From positions 1 through 6,410 of the forward strand of contig JAFGTZ010000143.1 of NCBI GenBank assembly GCA_016938795.1: 6,410 bases of DNA, given 5' to 3'. Below, piece by piece: positions 1 through 5,692 of this stretch. Numbering within the stretch: position 1 is the first letter of the stretch; the number at the start of each line of letters is the position of its first letter. The notes below the pieces were generated by a model. It did not search any database. It had not been told where the DNA came from and worked only from the letters and a program-made list of their open reading frames with translations. A program made the translations under genes and the position numbers. The DNA is from Chromatiaceae bacterium (GTDB lineage: Bacteria > Pseudomonadota > Gammaproteobacteria > Chromatiales > Chromatiaceae).

Positions 1-710
1 GGCTTGAGTCGCGCAGCGGCGCGCAGCCCGCTCATGAAGTGGCGCGCATTACGGATGCCCTCGACATAGAGCAGGATGCAGTGTGTCTGCGCATCGAGCG
101 CGAGATAGTCGAGGATGTCGCCGAAATCCACATCGGCCGCCGCGCCGAGCGAGACCACCGCCGAGAAGCCAAGCTTGCGCGGCTCGGACCAGTCGATCAT
201 GGCCGTGCAGATGGCGCCCGACTGCGACACCAGCGCCACATTGCCGCGCCGCGGCAGATCCTCGCCCACGCTCGCATTGAGCCCGTGCTGGGGACGCATG
301 ACGCCGAGACAGTTGGGGCCGAGCACGCGGATGCCGTTGCGCCGCGCCGCCTCGACCATCTTGTCCTGCAAGACCAGGCCGCGCTCGCTCTGTTCGGCAA
401 AGCCCGCCGAATGCACCACGGCCACCTTGACCCCATGGTTTCCGCACTGATCGAGAATGGCCGGCACCCGCTCGGCGGGCGTGGCGATGAGCGCCAGATC
501 AACCTGCTTGTCGAGCGCGGCAAGGGTCGCATAACAGGGCTCGCCCGCCACCTCTTCGTATTTGGGGTTGATGGCGTAACACTGCCCCTTGAAATCGCCG
601 GCGAGCAGATTGCGAAACACCATGCCGCCGATCGAGCCTGCGGACTCGCTCGCGCCGAAGACCGCCACGCTGCCTGGGGTAAAGAGTTGATCGATGTCCG
701 ATAGGCGCAT
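1..710 (-). CDS. PatZ/acyl-CoA synthetase (NDP-forming)-like protein, N-terminal part, cut by window edge
   Basis: The frame runs from ATG at 708-710 to the left edge without a stop, giving 236 complete codons of a longer gene. The product starts MRLSDIDQLFTPGSVAVFGAS, a CoA-binding Rossmann domain. It carries GAS (residues 19-21), VLGPNCLG (129-136) and SQSGA (162-166), then an LGAAADVDFGDILDYLALD stretch. These belong to the ADP-forming acyl-CoA synthetase superfamily (succinyl-CoA synthetase alpha-like) and resemble the N-terminus of E. coli PatZ/YfiQ. The start is supported by GGAGG at 718-722, 7 bases upstream. Full-length relatives are either acetate-CoA ligases (ADP-forming) or Pat protein acetyltransferases with a C-terminal GNAT domain. 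The residues that decide this (phosphohistidine loop, GNAT motif) lie beyond the edge. The divergent deacetylase neighbour favours the Pat reading, which is inference. Confidence 0.88.
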   Translation of the reverse strand, partial: MRLSDIDQLFTPGSVAVFGASESAGSIGGMVFRNLLAGDFKGQCYAINPKYEEVAGEPCYATLAALDKQVDLALIATPAERVPAILDQCGNHGVKVAVVHSAGFAEQSERGLVLQDKMVEAARRNGIRVLGPNCLGVMRPQHGLNASVGEDLPRRGNVALVSQSGAICTAMIDWSEPRKLGFSAVVSLGAAADVDFGDILDYLALDAQTHCILLYVEGIRNARHFMSGLRAAARLK

Positions 711-837
711 GCCCTGCCCTCCGCGGCGGAAATAGAGTTAAGCTTGAACGTTCGGCGCCCGTCGCGCGCGGCGCCCGTGACAACAACCATCGGCAGAGGC
801 CGGCGCTGTCGGCACCCAAGGCCGACCCGGAGGACTC
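711..837. promoter_or_regulatory. Divergent promoter region between the PatZ-like and deacetylase genes
   Basis: This 127-base gap separates two genes reading away from each other, so both promoters should lie here or just inside the genes. Ribosome binding sites are visible at both ends: GGAGG on the minus strand at 718-722, and GGAGG on the plus strand at 829-833, 4 bases before the deacetylase ATG. Between them lie an 8-base palindrome GAACGTTC (746-753) and two direct copies of CGGCGCCCGT (753-762 and 769-778, starts 16 bases apart). Either could be an operator for shared regulation, but this is a guess from symmetry. I could not find a convincing -35/-10 pair for either gene. Confidence 0.45.
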
Positions 838-1770
838 ATGAACCTTGCCTTCATCTCGCATCCCGACTGCAAGGAGCACCGCGCGGGCGCCCATCATCCC
901 GAGTGTCCCGAACGGCTCTATGCCATTCAGGATCGGCTCATCGCCTCGGGCATGGAGATGCTCGTCACCCACTATGACGCCCCGGCGGCCAGCCTGGAGC
1001 AGCTCGCGCGGGTGCATGACCGCGACTATCTCCAATTGATCATCGACACCGCCCCCAAGGCCAGCGACGTGCTCGCCTGGGTCGATGGCGACACCGCCAT
1101 GAACCATCGCACCCTCGATGCCGCGCTCCATGCAGCGGGCGCGGCCATTCTCGGGGTCGATCTGGTCATGAGCGAGCGCCATCACGCGGCCTTCTGCGCC
1201 ATACGCCCGCCGGGGCATCATGCCGCGCGCGCGCGCGCCAGCGGCTTCTGTCTCTTCAACAATGTCGCCATCGGGGCCGCCCACGCGCTGGCCGAGCACG
1301 GGCTGAAGCGCATCGCCATCGTTGACTTCGACGTGCATCACGGCGACGGCACCGAGGAGATCTTCAGCGGCGACGAACGGGTGCTCTTCTGTTCAAGCTT
1401 CCAGCACCCCTTCTACCCAGGCACGGGCGCCGACAGCGATGCGCCAAACGTCATCAATCTGCCCCTGCCCCGGCTCACTGACGGCGCGGCCTTCAAGGCC
1501 GCCGTCGAGCGCGCCTGGCTGCCCCGGCTCGATGCCTTCGCGCCCGAGCTGATCCTGGTCTCGGCGGGTTTCGACGGCCACATCGAGGACGACATGGCGC
1601 ACTTCAATCTGCGCGAGGCCGACTACGGCTGGATCACCCGCGAGCTGCATCTGCTCGCGCGACGACACGCCAAGGAGCGCATCGTCTCCTGTCTGGAGGG
1701 CGGCTATGCGCTCTCGGCCCTCGGGCGTTCGGTGAGCACCCATATCGACGAGCTCATCGGCCATGGCTAA
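838..1770 (+). CDS. Histone deacetylase family protein (HDAC/AcuC/APAH superfamily), zinc-dependent
   Basis: The 310-residue product is a complete arginase-fold deacetylase. In order it shows HPECPER (20-26), RPPGHHA (123-129) with the tandem active-site histidines 127/128, GFCLFNN (136-142), DFDVHHGDGT (163-172), SAGFDGH (242-248) and LEGGY (286-290). By comparison with human HDAC8, the zinc ligands are Asp165, His167 and Asp246. Tyr290 is the transition-state tyrosine, so the enzyme should be active. It would remove acetyl or related acyl groups from protein lysines or small amines, probably in the cytoplasm, as no signal peptide is seen. The start is fixed by GGAGG at 829-833. The divergent PatZ-like gene suggests a protein-acetylation role comparable to AcuC. 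Acetylpolyamine amidohydrolase is the main alternative. The family call is firm; the substrate is unknown. Confidence 0.95.
   Translation: MNLAFISHPDCKEHRAGAHHPECPERLYAIQDRLIASGMEMLVTHYDAPAASLEQLARVHDRDYLQLIIDTAPKASDVLAWVDGDTAMNHRTLDAALHAAGAAILGVDLVMSERHHAAFCAIRPPGHHAARARASGFCLFNNVAIGAAHALAEHGLKRIAIVDFDVHHGDGTEEIFSGDERVLFCSSFQHPFYPGTGADSDAPNVINLPLPRLTDGAAFKAAVERAWLPRLDAFAPELILVSAGFDGHIEDDMAHFNLREADYGWITRELHLLARRHAKERIVSCLEGGYALSALGRSVSTHIDELIGHG
1224..1238. repeat. 15-base alternating CG run inside the deacetylase gene
   Basis: An uninterrupted alternating CG tract lies directly after the GGHH-type catalytic motif and encodes part of Ala-Arg-Ala-Arg-Ala (residues 130-134). Alternating CG of this length can adopt Z-DNA and is prone to slippage. 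A length change other than a multiple of three would abolish the deacetylase. The tract is seen directly; any biological effect is inference. Confidence 0.6.
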
Positions 1771-1869
1771 GGCGGCGACCGGCCCTTGTGCTGCACTGCA
1801 ACATCAAGCATAGACCGCGCCCGGAACCCTTGCAATCGTCCCTGTCTCAGACACCTTCGAGTTCTGCCC

Positions 1870-3306
1870 ATGTCCGACACCCTGATTCTCTGGTTCAGGC
1901 GCGATCTGCGCCTGGCCGACAACCCCGCGCTGGCAGCCGCGCTGGCGCGCGGCGCGCGCATCCTGCCGCTCTACATCCATGCCCCCGAGGAGGAGGCGCC
2001 CTGGGCGCGCGGCGCAGCGAGCCGCTGGTGGCTGCACCACAGCCTGGCCGCGCTCGATGCAGAGCTGCGCGCGCTTGGCAGCCGGCTCATCATTGCGCGC
2101 GGCGCGAGCCTCGCCGAGCTGCGCCGAGTGGCGACCGCCAGCGGCGCGCGCGGGGTTTTCTGGAACCGGCTCTACGACCCGGCCACGCGCGAGCGCGACA
2201 GCCGCATCAAACAGGCGCTGCGGGCCGAAGGACTGGAGTGCGAAAGCTTCAATGGGGCGCTGCTGGTCGAGCCCTGGGAGGTGCTCAAAGGGGATGGAGA
2301 ACCCTACCGGGTATTCAGCGCCTTCTGGCGTCAGGCGGTCAAAGTCCTGCCCGGCGAGACGCTCGCCGCCCCCAGTGCCCTGCCCGTTCTGGACAGGCCC
2401 CCCGCCAGCCTGCCGCTGGAGGCGCTCGAACTCCTGCCGCGCATCGGCTGGGATGCCGGACTGGCCGCCGCCTGGACACCGGGCGAGCCTGGCGCCTGGG
2501 CCGCGCTGGAGCGCTTCATCGGCGCCGCGCTCGCGGACTATGGCGAGGGCCGCAACCGCCCCGACCAGCCCTCGACCTCGCGTCTCTCGGCGCATCTGCA
2601 CTTTGGCGAACTCAGCCCGCGCCAGGCCCTTGCCGCGCTGCGCGCCCGGGGGTTCGATCCGCACACCAAACCCGCCGAACCCTTCGTGCGCGAGCTTGGC
2701 TGGCGCGAATTCGGCTATCACCTGCTCTATCACTTTCCGCACACCACCGAGCGCCCGCTCGATGAGCGCTTCGCCGATTTTCCCTGGGCGCTCGACGGGG
2801 CCGCCGAGCGGCTGGAGCGCTGGCAACAGGGCGCGACCGGCATTCCGCTGGTCGATGCCGGCATGCGCGAGCTGTGGCACAGCGGCTGGATGCACAACCG
2901 CACGCGCATGGTGGTCGCCTCGCTGCTGACGAAAAACCTGCTCATTCCCTGGCAGGAAGGCGCGCGCTGGTTCTGGGACACCCTGGTCGATGCCGATCTG
3001 GCCAGCAACACGCTCGGCTGGCAGTGGACCGCCGGCTGCGGCGCCGATGCCGCGCCCTACTTCCGCATCTTCAACCCCGTGCTCCAGGGGCAGCGCTTCG
3101 ACCCCGAGGGCGCCTATATCCGCCGCTGGTGCCCGGAGCTCGCCCGCCTGCCCGCCAAGTTCATCCACCAACCCTGGAGCGCCCCCGACCCCATCCTGCG
3201 CGCCGCCGGCGTGCAGCTCGGCGCCACCTATCCGCGCCCACTCATCGACCTCGCCACCTCGCGCGAACGCGCCCTGGGGATTTGGGAGCAGTTAAAGGGA
3301 GGCTGA
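1870..3306 (+). CDS. phrB: Deoxyribodipyrimidine photolyase (class I cryptochrome/photolyase family)
   Basis: This light-driven flavoenzyme splits UV-induced pyrimidine dimers. The 478-residue product matches the size of E. coli PhrB (472). The N-terminal antenna-binding domain (about 4-165) opens with LILWFRRDLRLADNPAL. The FAD-binding helical domain (about 205-475) contains RELGWREF (274-281; Trp278 corresponds to the dimer-stacking Trp277 of E. coli), GWMHNR (339-344), DLASNTLGWQW (376-386) and APYFRIFNP (395-403). Trp306, Trp361 and Trp384 are in place for the electron-transfer triad, and Asn380 matches the N5-facing Asn of bacterial photolyases. The ATG at 1870 was chosen because homology begins at once. 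The frame is open further upstream to a TTG at 1786, but those 28 codons resemble nothing in the family. Only a weak GAG (1859-1861) precedes the ATG. The gene lies 99 bases after the deacetylase with no terminator seen, so read-through is possible. The antenna type (MTHF or 8-HDF) is undetermined. Confidence 0.96.
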   Translation: MSDTLILWFRRDLRLADNPALAAALARGARILPLYIHAPEEEAPWARGAASRWWLHHSLAALDAELRALGSRLIIARGASLAELRRVATASGARGVFWNRLYDPATRERDSRIKQALRAEGLECESFNGALLVEPWEVLKGDGEPYRVFSAFWRQAVKVLPGETLAAPSALPVLDRPPASLPLEALELLPRIGWDAGLAAAWTPGEPGAWAALERFIGAALADYGEGRNRPDQPSTSRLSAHLHFGELSPRQALAALRARGFDPHTKPAEPFVRELGWREFGYHLLYHFPHTTERPLDERFADFPWALDGAAERLERWQQGATGIPLVDAGMRELWHSGWMHNRTRMVVASLLTKNLLIPWQEGARWFWDTLVDADLASNTLGWQWTAGCGADAAPYFRIFNPVLQGQRFDPEGAYIRRWCPELARLPAKFIHQPWSAPDPILRAAGVQLGATYPRPLIDLATSRERALGIWEQLKGG

Positions 3307-3894
3307 TGCACTCTCGCGCCCGATCCCTTCCACCTTGTCGTACACTTCGGCCAGCGCCAGCTCGGCCTCGATGACCGGCAAGGGGATGGCGTCCGAGGGC
3401 TCCTGATAGGTGCTCAGGCTCCAGGTACCGTCCGGGCGGCGCTCGAACAGCTCGGCCTGCATCCGCTCCTGCGAGAGCAGCAGATAGGCTTGCAGGCTTG
3501 GAAGGCTTCGGTAGTAGCGGAACTTGTCGCCGCGATCGTAGGCCTCGGTGGAGTCCGAGAGCACCTCGACGATCAGCACCGGATTGGTCACGACATCGCG
3601 CCGCCCATCGTGAAACGCGCGCTCGCCACAGATCACCATCACATCCGGATAGGCCCCCACATCGGCGGCGGCGATATGCACCTTCATGTCGCTCGGATAC
3701 ACCCGGCAGGGTCGCCCCTTGAGCTGGTTGCCGAACTCACGAACCACATTGGCGACGATGAGATTGTGCTCCTCGCTGCCCCCGGCCATGGCAAAGATCT
3801 CGCCAGCCACATATTCGCTGCGCTGGTCGGTCGCGGCTCGCTCCATGGCGAGCCAGTCGTCGAAGGAAAGACAGGGTTGCGGTGCGGCGGACAT
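3292..3894 (-). CDS. Uma2 family (DUF820) putative PD-(D/E)XK endonuclease
   Basis: The 200-residue product has the standard length and pattern of Uma2/DUF820 proteins: an N-terminal LSFDDWLAME, RSEYVAGEIFAMAGGS (25-40), YPDVMVICG (82-90), NPVLIVEVLSDST (104-116), then YDRGDKFRYYRSLPSLQAYLLL (119-140). The probable nuclease core is Asp84, Glu110 and Lys124. Such proteins are abundant and multicopy in cyanobacteria and also occur in purple sulfur bacteria. They are predicted nucleases of unproven biological role. The stop codon lies inside the 3' end of the photolyase gene, a 15-base convergent overlap leaving no room for a terminator. The frame is open to an ATG at 3937-3939, but the ribosome binding site at 3900-3904 favours the start used here. 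The gene lies next to a dispersed repeat, which suggests an accessory insertion. That is inference. Confidence 0.9.
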   Translation of the reverse strand: MSAAPQPCLSFDDWLAMERAATDQRSEYVAGEIFAMAGGSEEHNLIVANVVREFGNQLKGRPCRVYPSDMKVHIAAADVGAYPDVMVICGERAFHDGRRDVVTNPVLIVEVLSDSTEAYDRGDKFRYYRSLPSLQAYLLLSQERMQAELFERRPDGTWSLSTYQEPSDAIPLPVIEAELALAEVYDKVEGIGRESASASL

Positions 3895-3899
3895 CATGA

Positions 3900-3904
3900 C
3901 CTCC
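3900..3904 (-). promoter_or_regulatory. Ribosome binding site that decides the Uma2 start
   Basis: GGAGG on the minus strand is followed by two back-to-back ATG codons. Spacing is 2 bases to the first (3895-3897) and 5 bases to the second (3892-3894). The second is the better-placed start and gives MSAAPQPCLSFDDWL. The longer reading starting at 3939 would place this Shine-Dalgarno inside the coding sequence and add residues unlike the family. Confidence 0.7.
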
Positions 3905-3998
3905 AATGGATACAGAAGACTGGATGCTGAACCGCTCATAAAAACCTACCCAAACTTGCACGAAGATGAATAAGTCTGTTCACGTCGTCAACGCCAGT

Positions 3999-4012
3999 GC
4001 GGGCGAACCCGT
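3999..4012. other. Small GC-rich tetraloop hairpin
   Basis: GCGGG pairs with CCCGT (one G-T wobble at the base) around a CGAA loop on the plus strand, which reads TTCG on the minus strand. No T-run follows on either strand, so it is not a standard terminator. It may be part of a structured 5' leader of the Uma2 transcript. Confidence 0.4.
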
Positions 4013-4041
4013 CTTACCTGAATGAGTATATAGACCAATCA

Positions 4042-4061
4042 CACCCAGCCCTAGGCGGGTG
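4042..4061. other. GC-rich hairpin of unknown role
   Basis: CACCC, one bulged A, then GCC pair with GGC and GGGTG around a CTA loop, giving an 8-bp stem. It lies 17 bases beyond the outer end of the 4079-4168 repeat. No T-run follows on either strand, which argues against an intrinsic terminator. It may belong to the same repeated element, but the other copy is cut off by the window end before this part would appear. Confidence 0.45.
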
Positions 4062-4078
4062 ACGCAGCCAGAGCGGCC

Positions 4079-4168
4079 TCACCCGGTGCGTGGGCGCCGG
4101 TCTCGTAGGCTGCGCAGCGCGTACCGTTTCGTTAGCCTTCGAGCCTTGCGCTTGTGACGACACGATCT
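4079..4168 (-). repeat. Dispersed repeat, copy A (inverted relative to 6325-6409)
   Basis: Read on the minus strand, this 90-base unit begins AGATCGTGTCGTCACAAGCG and ends ACGCACCGGGTGA. Against the other copy, the first 44 bases match at 42 positions and the last 28 at 25. The middle differs by a 5-base length change around a shared CTGCGCA. It begins 7 bases past the tcdA stop codon and points away from that operon, toward the Uma2 gene. The core holds the 10-base palindrome GCTGCGCAGC (4109-4118) and a direct AAGGCT doublet. The near identity of two non-coding units implies recent duplication or a mobile intergenic element. No family is recognised. Confidence 0.85.
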
Positions 4169-4175
4169 TGAGCGC

Positions 4176-4892
4176 TTATTGAGCCTCCCCAAGCAGCTGC
4201 CGAACCGCCTCCCCCGCCAGCATCAACCCAAAGAGCGCGGGCAGGTAGCTCAGGGTACCGTTGATGGCGCGCGCGCCGGGCTCGGAGGGCGGCAGCGGGG
4301 GGCGGGGCGCTTCGTCGGACCAGACCACGCGGATGCCGCGTCCGATGCCGCGCTTGCGTAGCTGGGTGCGCACCGCCCGAGCGAGTCCGCACACCTGAGT
4401 GTCCATCAGGTCGCCGAGGCGCACGCGGCCCGGATCGAGCCGCCCGCCAGCGCCCATGCTGCTAAACACCGGAATGTCGCGACGCACGCAGTGTTCCAGG
4501 AGCGCCACCTTGCTCGCGAGGCTGTCGATGGCGTCGATCACCAGATCGACCCCTTCGCCAAGCAGCGGCTCGATGTTGGTCTCGTCGAGAAAAGACTGGC
4601 GCGGGCGCAGCCGGCAGTTGGGGTTGATGTCGGCGATGCGCTCGGCCATGACCTCGACCTTGGGGCGCCCGAGCGTGGAATGGAGCGCGAGGATCTGGCG
4701 ATTGAGGTTGGTCGGATCGACCCGGTCGTGATCGACCAGGCTGAGCGCGCCCACGCCGGCGCGGGCGAGCGCCTCGGCGGCATGGCCGCCCACCCCGCCG
4801 AGCCCCGCGACTAACACATGGGCCGCGCCGAGCCGCGCAACGCCCTCGGGTCCGATGAGGATAGCGGTGCGATCCGCCAGCCCTCCGCTCAT
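4176..4892 (-). CDS. tcdA: tRNA threonylcarbamoyladenosine dehydratase (TcdA/CsdL, ThiF/E1-like)
   Basis: TcdA uses ATP to dehydrate N6-threonylcarbamoyladenosine (t6A) at position 37 of ANN-decoding tRNAs to the cyclic form ct6A. The 238-residue product has the E1-like nucleotide fold: GLGGVG (30-35), LVDHD (52-56), TNLNRQ (61-66) with the conserved Asn/Arg, GRPKVEVM (75-82, Lys78), DAIDS (120-124) and SSMGAGGRLDP (144-154). It ends in YLPALFGLMLAGEAVRQLL, close to the E. coli protein (268 residues) but with a shorter tail. Its ATG overlaps the stop of the upstream TatD-family gene as ATGA (4889-4892), and only a weak GGGG (4901-4904) precedes it, so translational coupling is likely. The csdA/csdE sulfurtransferase genes that accompany it in E. 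coli are absent here. ThiF or MoeB is unlikely: no C-terminal rhodanese domain or Cys-X-X-Cys pair is seen. Confidence 0.93.
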   Translation of the reverse strand: MSGGLADRTAILIGPEGVARLGAAHVLVAGLGGVGGHAAEALARAGVGALSLVDHDRVDPTNLNRQILALHSTLGRPKVEVMAERIADINPNCRLRPRQSFLDETNIEPLLGEGVDLVIDAIDSLASKVALLEHCVRRDIPVFSSMGAGGRLDPGRVRLGDLMDTQVCGLARAVRTQLRKRGIGRGIRVVWSDEAPRPPLPPSEPGARAINGTLSYLPALFGLMLAGEAVRQLLGEAQ

Positions 4893-5686
4893 GGCGCAAG
4901 CCCCAGCACGGCGCGGGCATTGGCGCTGGTGCGCGCCGCCACGTCGATGGGTTCGAGCCCGCGCGCCTCAGCGAGCGCCGCGAGCACCTCGGGCAGATAG
5001 GCCGGACTGTTGCGTGCGCCCTGATGGCTCGCCACGGTCAGATCGGGCGCATCGGTTTCGAGCACCAGCGCCTCCAGGGGCAAACGCTCGGCGAGACGCC
5101 GCAGCCGGGTGGAGCGGGCGAAGGTTAACATGCCGCCGAACCCTAGCCTGAAACCCAGATCCAGATAGCGCAGCCCCTGCTCCAGGCTGCCGTTGAAGGC
5201 ATGCGCGATGCCGCCGCGCACGCCATGTCGGCGCAACAGACCCAGCACCTCCTCGTGCGCCTTGCGCACATGCAGAAGCACCGGCAGCCGCGCCGCGCGA
5301 GCGATGGCGAGCTGCGCCTCGAAAAGCCGCTGCTGCGCCGCACGATCGAGCCCGGGGAGCGCATGATCGAGCCCAATCTCACCGATGGCGATGACCGGCT
5401 GCTCGCCCAGCCGGCGCTCCAGCACGACAAGATCGGCCTCGCGATGTCGCTCCAGAAAGACCGGATGCAGCCCGAGCGCCGCATGCAGCCGGGGCCAGGC
5501 GGGAGCCGCTCGACGGCAGAGCGCGAGCAGCCCGTCCCAGCCCTCGGCCGCGATGGCGGGCACCACCAGATCGACCACCCCGGCGACACGCGCCGCGCCG
5601 AGCACCTGTTCGCGATCGGCATCGAAGGCGGCGACGTCGATATGGCAGTGGGTGTCGATCAGGTCAGGATGGGCGAGATCAGGCAT
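4889..5686 (-). CDS. TatD family metal-dependent hydrolase, YjjV-like
   Basis: This is a TIM-barrel amidohydrolase of the TatD family. Characterised relatives act as metal-dependent DNases or 3'-5' exonucleases; the cellular substrate of YjjV-type members is not settled. The 265-residue product has the full ligand set: DTHCH (11-15, His13 and His15), GEIGLD (102-107, Glu103), His139, His162 and ETDAPD (210-215, Asp212). The ALGLHP motif (70-75) and the HQGARNSPAY segment (221-230), comparable to the FQGQPNRPE region of E. coli YjjV, favour that subfamily over TatD or YcfH. It is the middle gene of the operon. Its ATG lies 6 bases after the yaiL stop, and an AGGT overlapping that stop (5691-5694) can act as ribosome binding site. 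Its stop overlaps the tcdA start. No signal peptide is seen. Confidence 0.93.
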   Translation of the reverse strand: MPDLAHPDLIDTHCHIDVAAFDADREQVLGAARVAGVVDLVVPAIAAEGWDGLLALCRRAAPAWPRLHAALGLHPVFLERHREADLVVLERRLGEQPVIAIGEIGLDHALPGLDRAAQQRLFEAQLAIARAARLPVLLHVRKAHEEVLGLLRRHGVRGGIAHAFNGSLEQGLRYLDLGFRLGFGGMLTFARSTRLRRLAERLPLEALVLETDAPDLTVASHQGARNSPAYLPEVLAALAEARGLEPIDVAARTSANARAVLGLAP

Positions 5687-5692
5687 GACGAC

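Larger units (their letters stand above)
3895..4175. other. Non-coding stretch between the Uma2 gene and tcdA
   Basis: This 281-base stretch shows no supportable gene. It is less GC-rich than its surroundings in places (for example 3906-3990 and 4011-4041). Reading toward the Uma2 gene, it holds the repeat copy at 4079-4168, a hairpin at 4042-4061, a small tetraloop hairpin at 3999-4012 and the Uma2 ribosome binding site. A TATACT box lies on the minus strand at 4025-4030 but has no partner -35 at the usual distance. A TTGACG on the minus strand at 3986-3991 lacks a good -10. The Uma2 promoter is presumably here but cannot be placed. Confidence 0.6.

Noticed and set aside
499..1341. A 280-codon open frame on the minus strand
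   Set aside because: It runs antisense through the deacetylase and out of frame through the PatZ-like gene, both supported by motifs and ribosome binding sites.
1786..1869. N-terminal extension of the photolyase from a TTG codon
   Set aside because: The added 28 residues do not match the family and no ribosome binding site precedes the TTG. Homology starts at the ATG at 1870.
1804..3171. A 455-codon open frame on the minus strand
   Set aside because: It is the antisense shadow of the photolyase gene, whose motifs are unmistakable.
3895..3939. Longer Uma2 start at 3939, or the first of the paired ATGs
   Set aside because: GGAGG at 3900-3904 would lie inside the gene for the longer form and only 2 bases from the first ATG. 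The second ATG has proper spacing.
4025..4030. TATACT box as a sigma-70 -10 for the Uma2 gene
   Set aside because: At 16 or 17 bases upstream the sequence does not resemble TTGACA, so the box alone is not enough.
4042..4061. Hairpin as an intrinsic terminator
   Set aside because: No run of T follows the stem on either strand.
3960..4170. Possible tRNA or small RNA gene in the structured gap
   Set aside because: The stems do not assemble into a cloverleaf, no T-loop consensus or CCA end is visible, and no recognisable promoter/terminator pair frames it.
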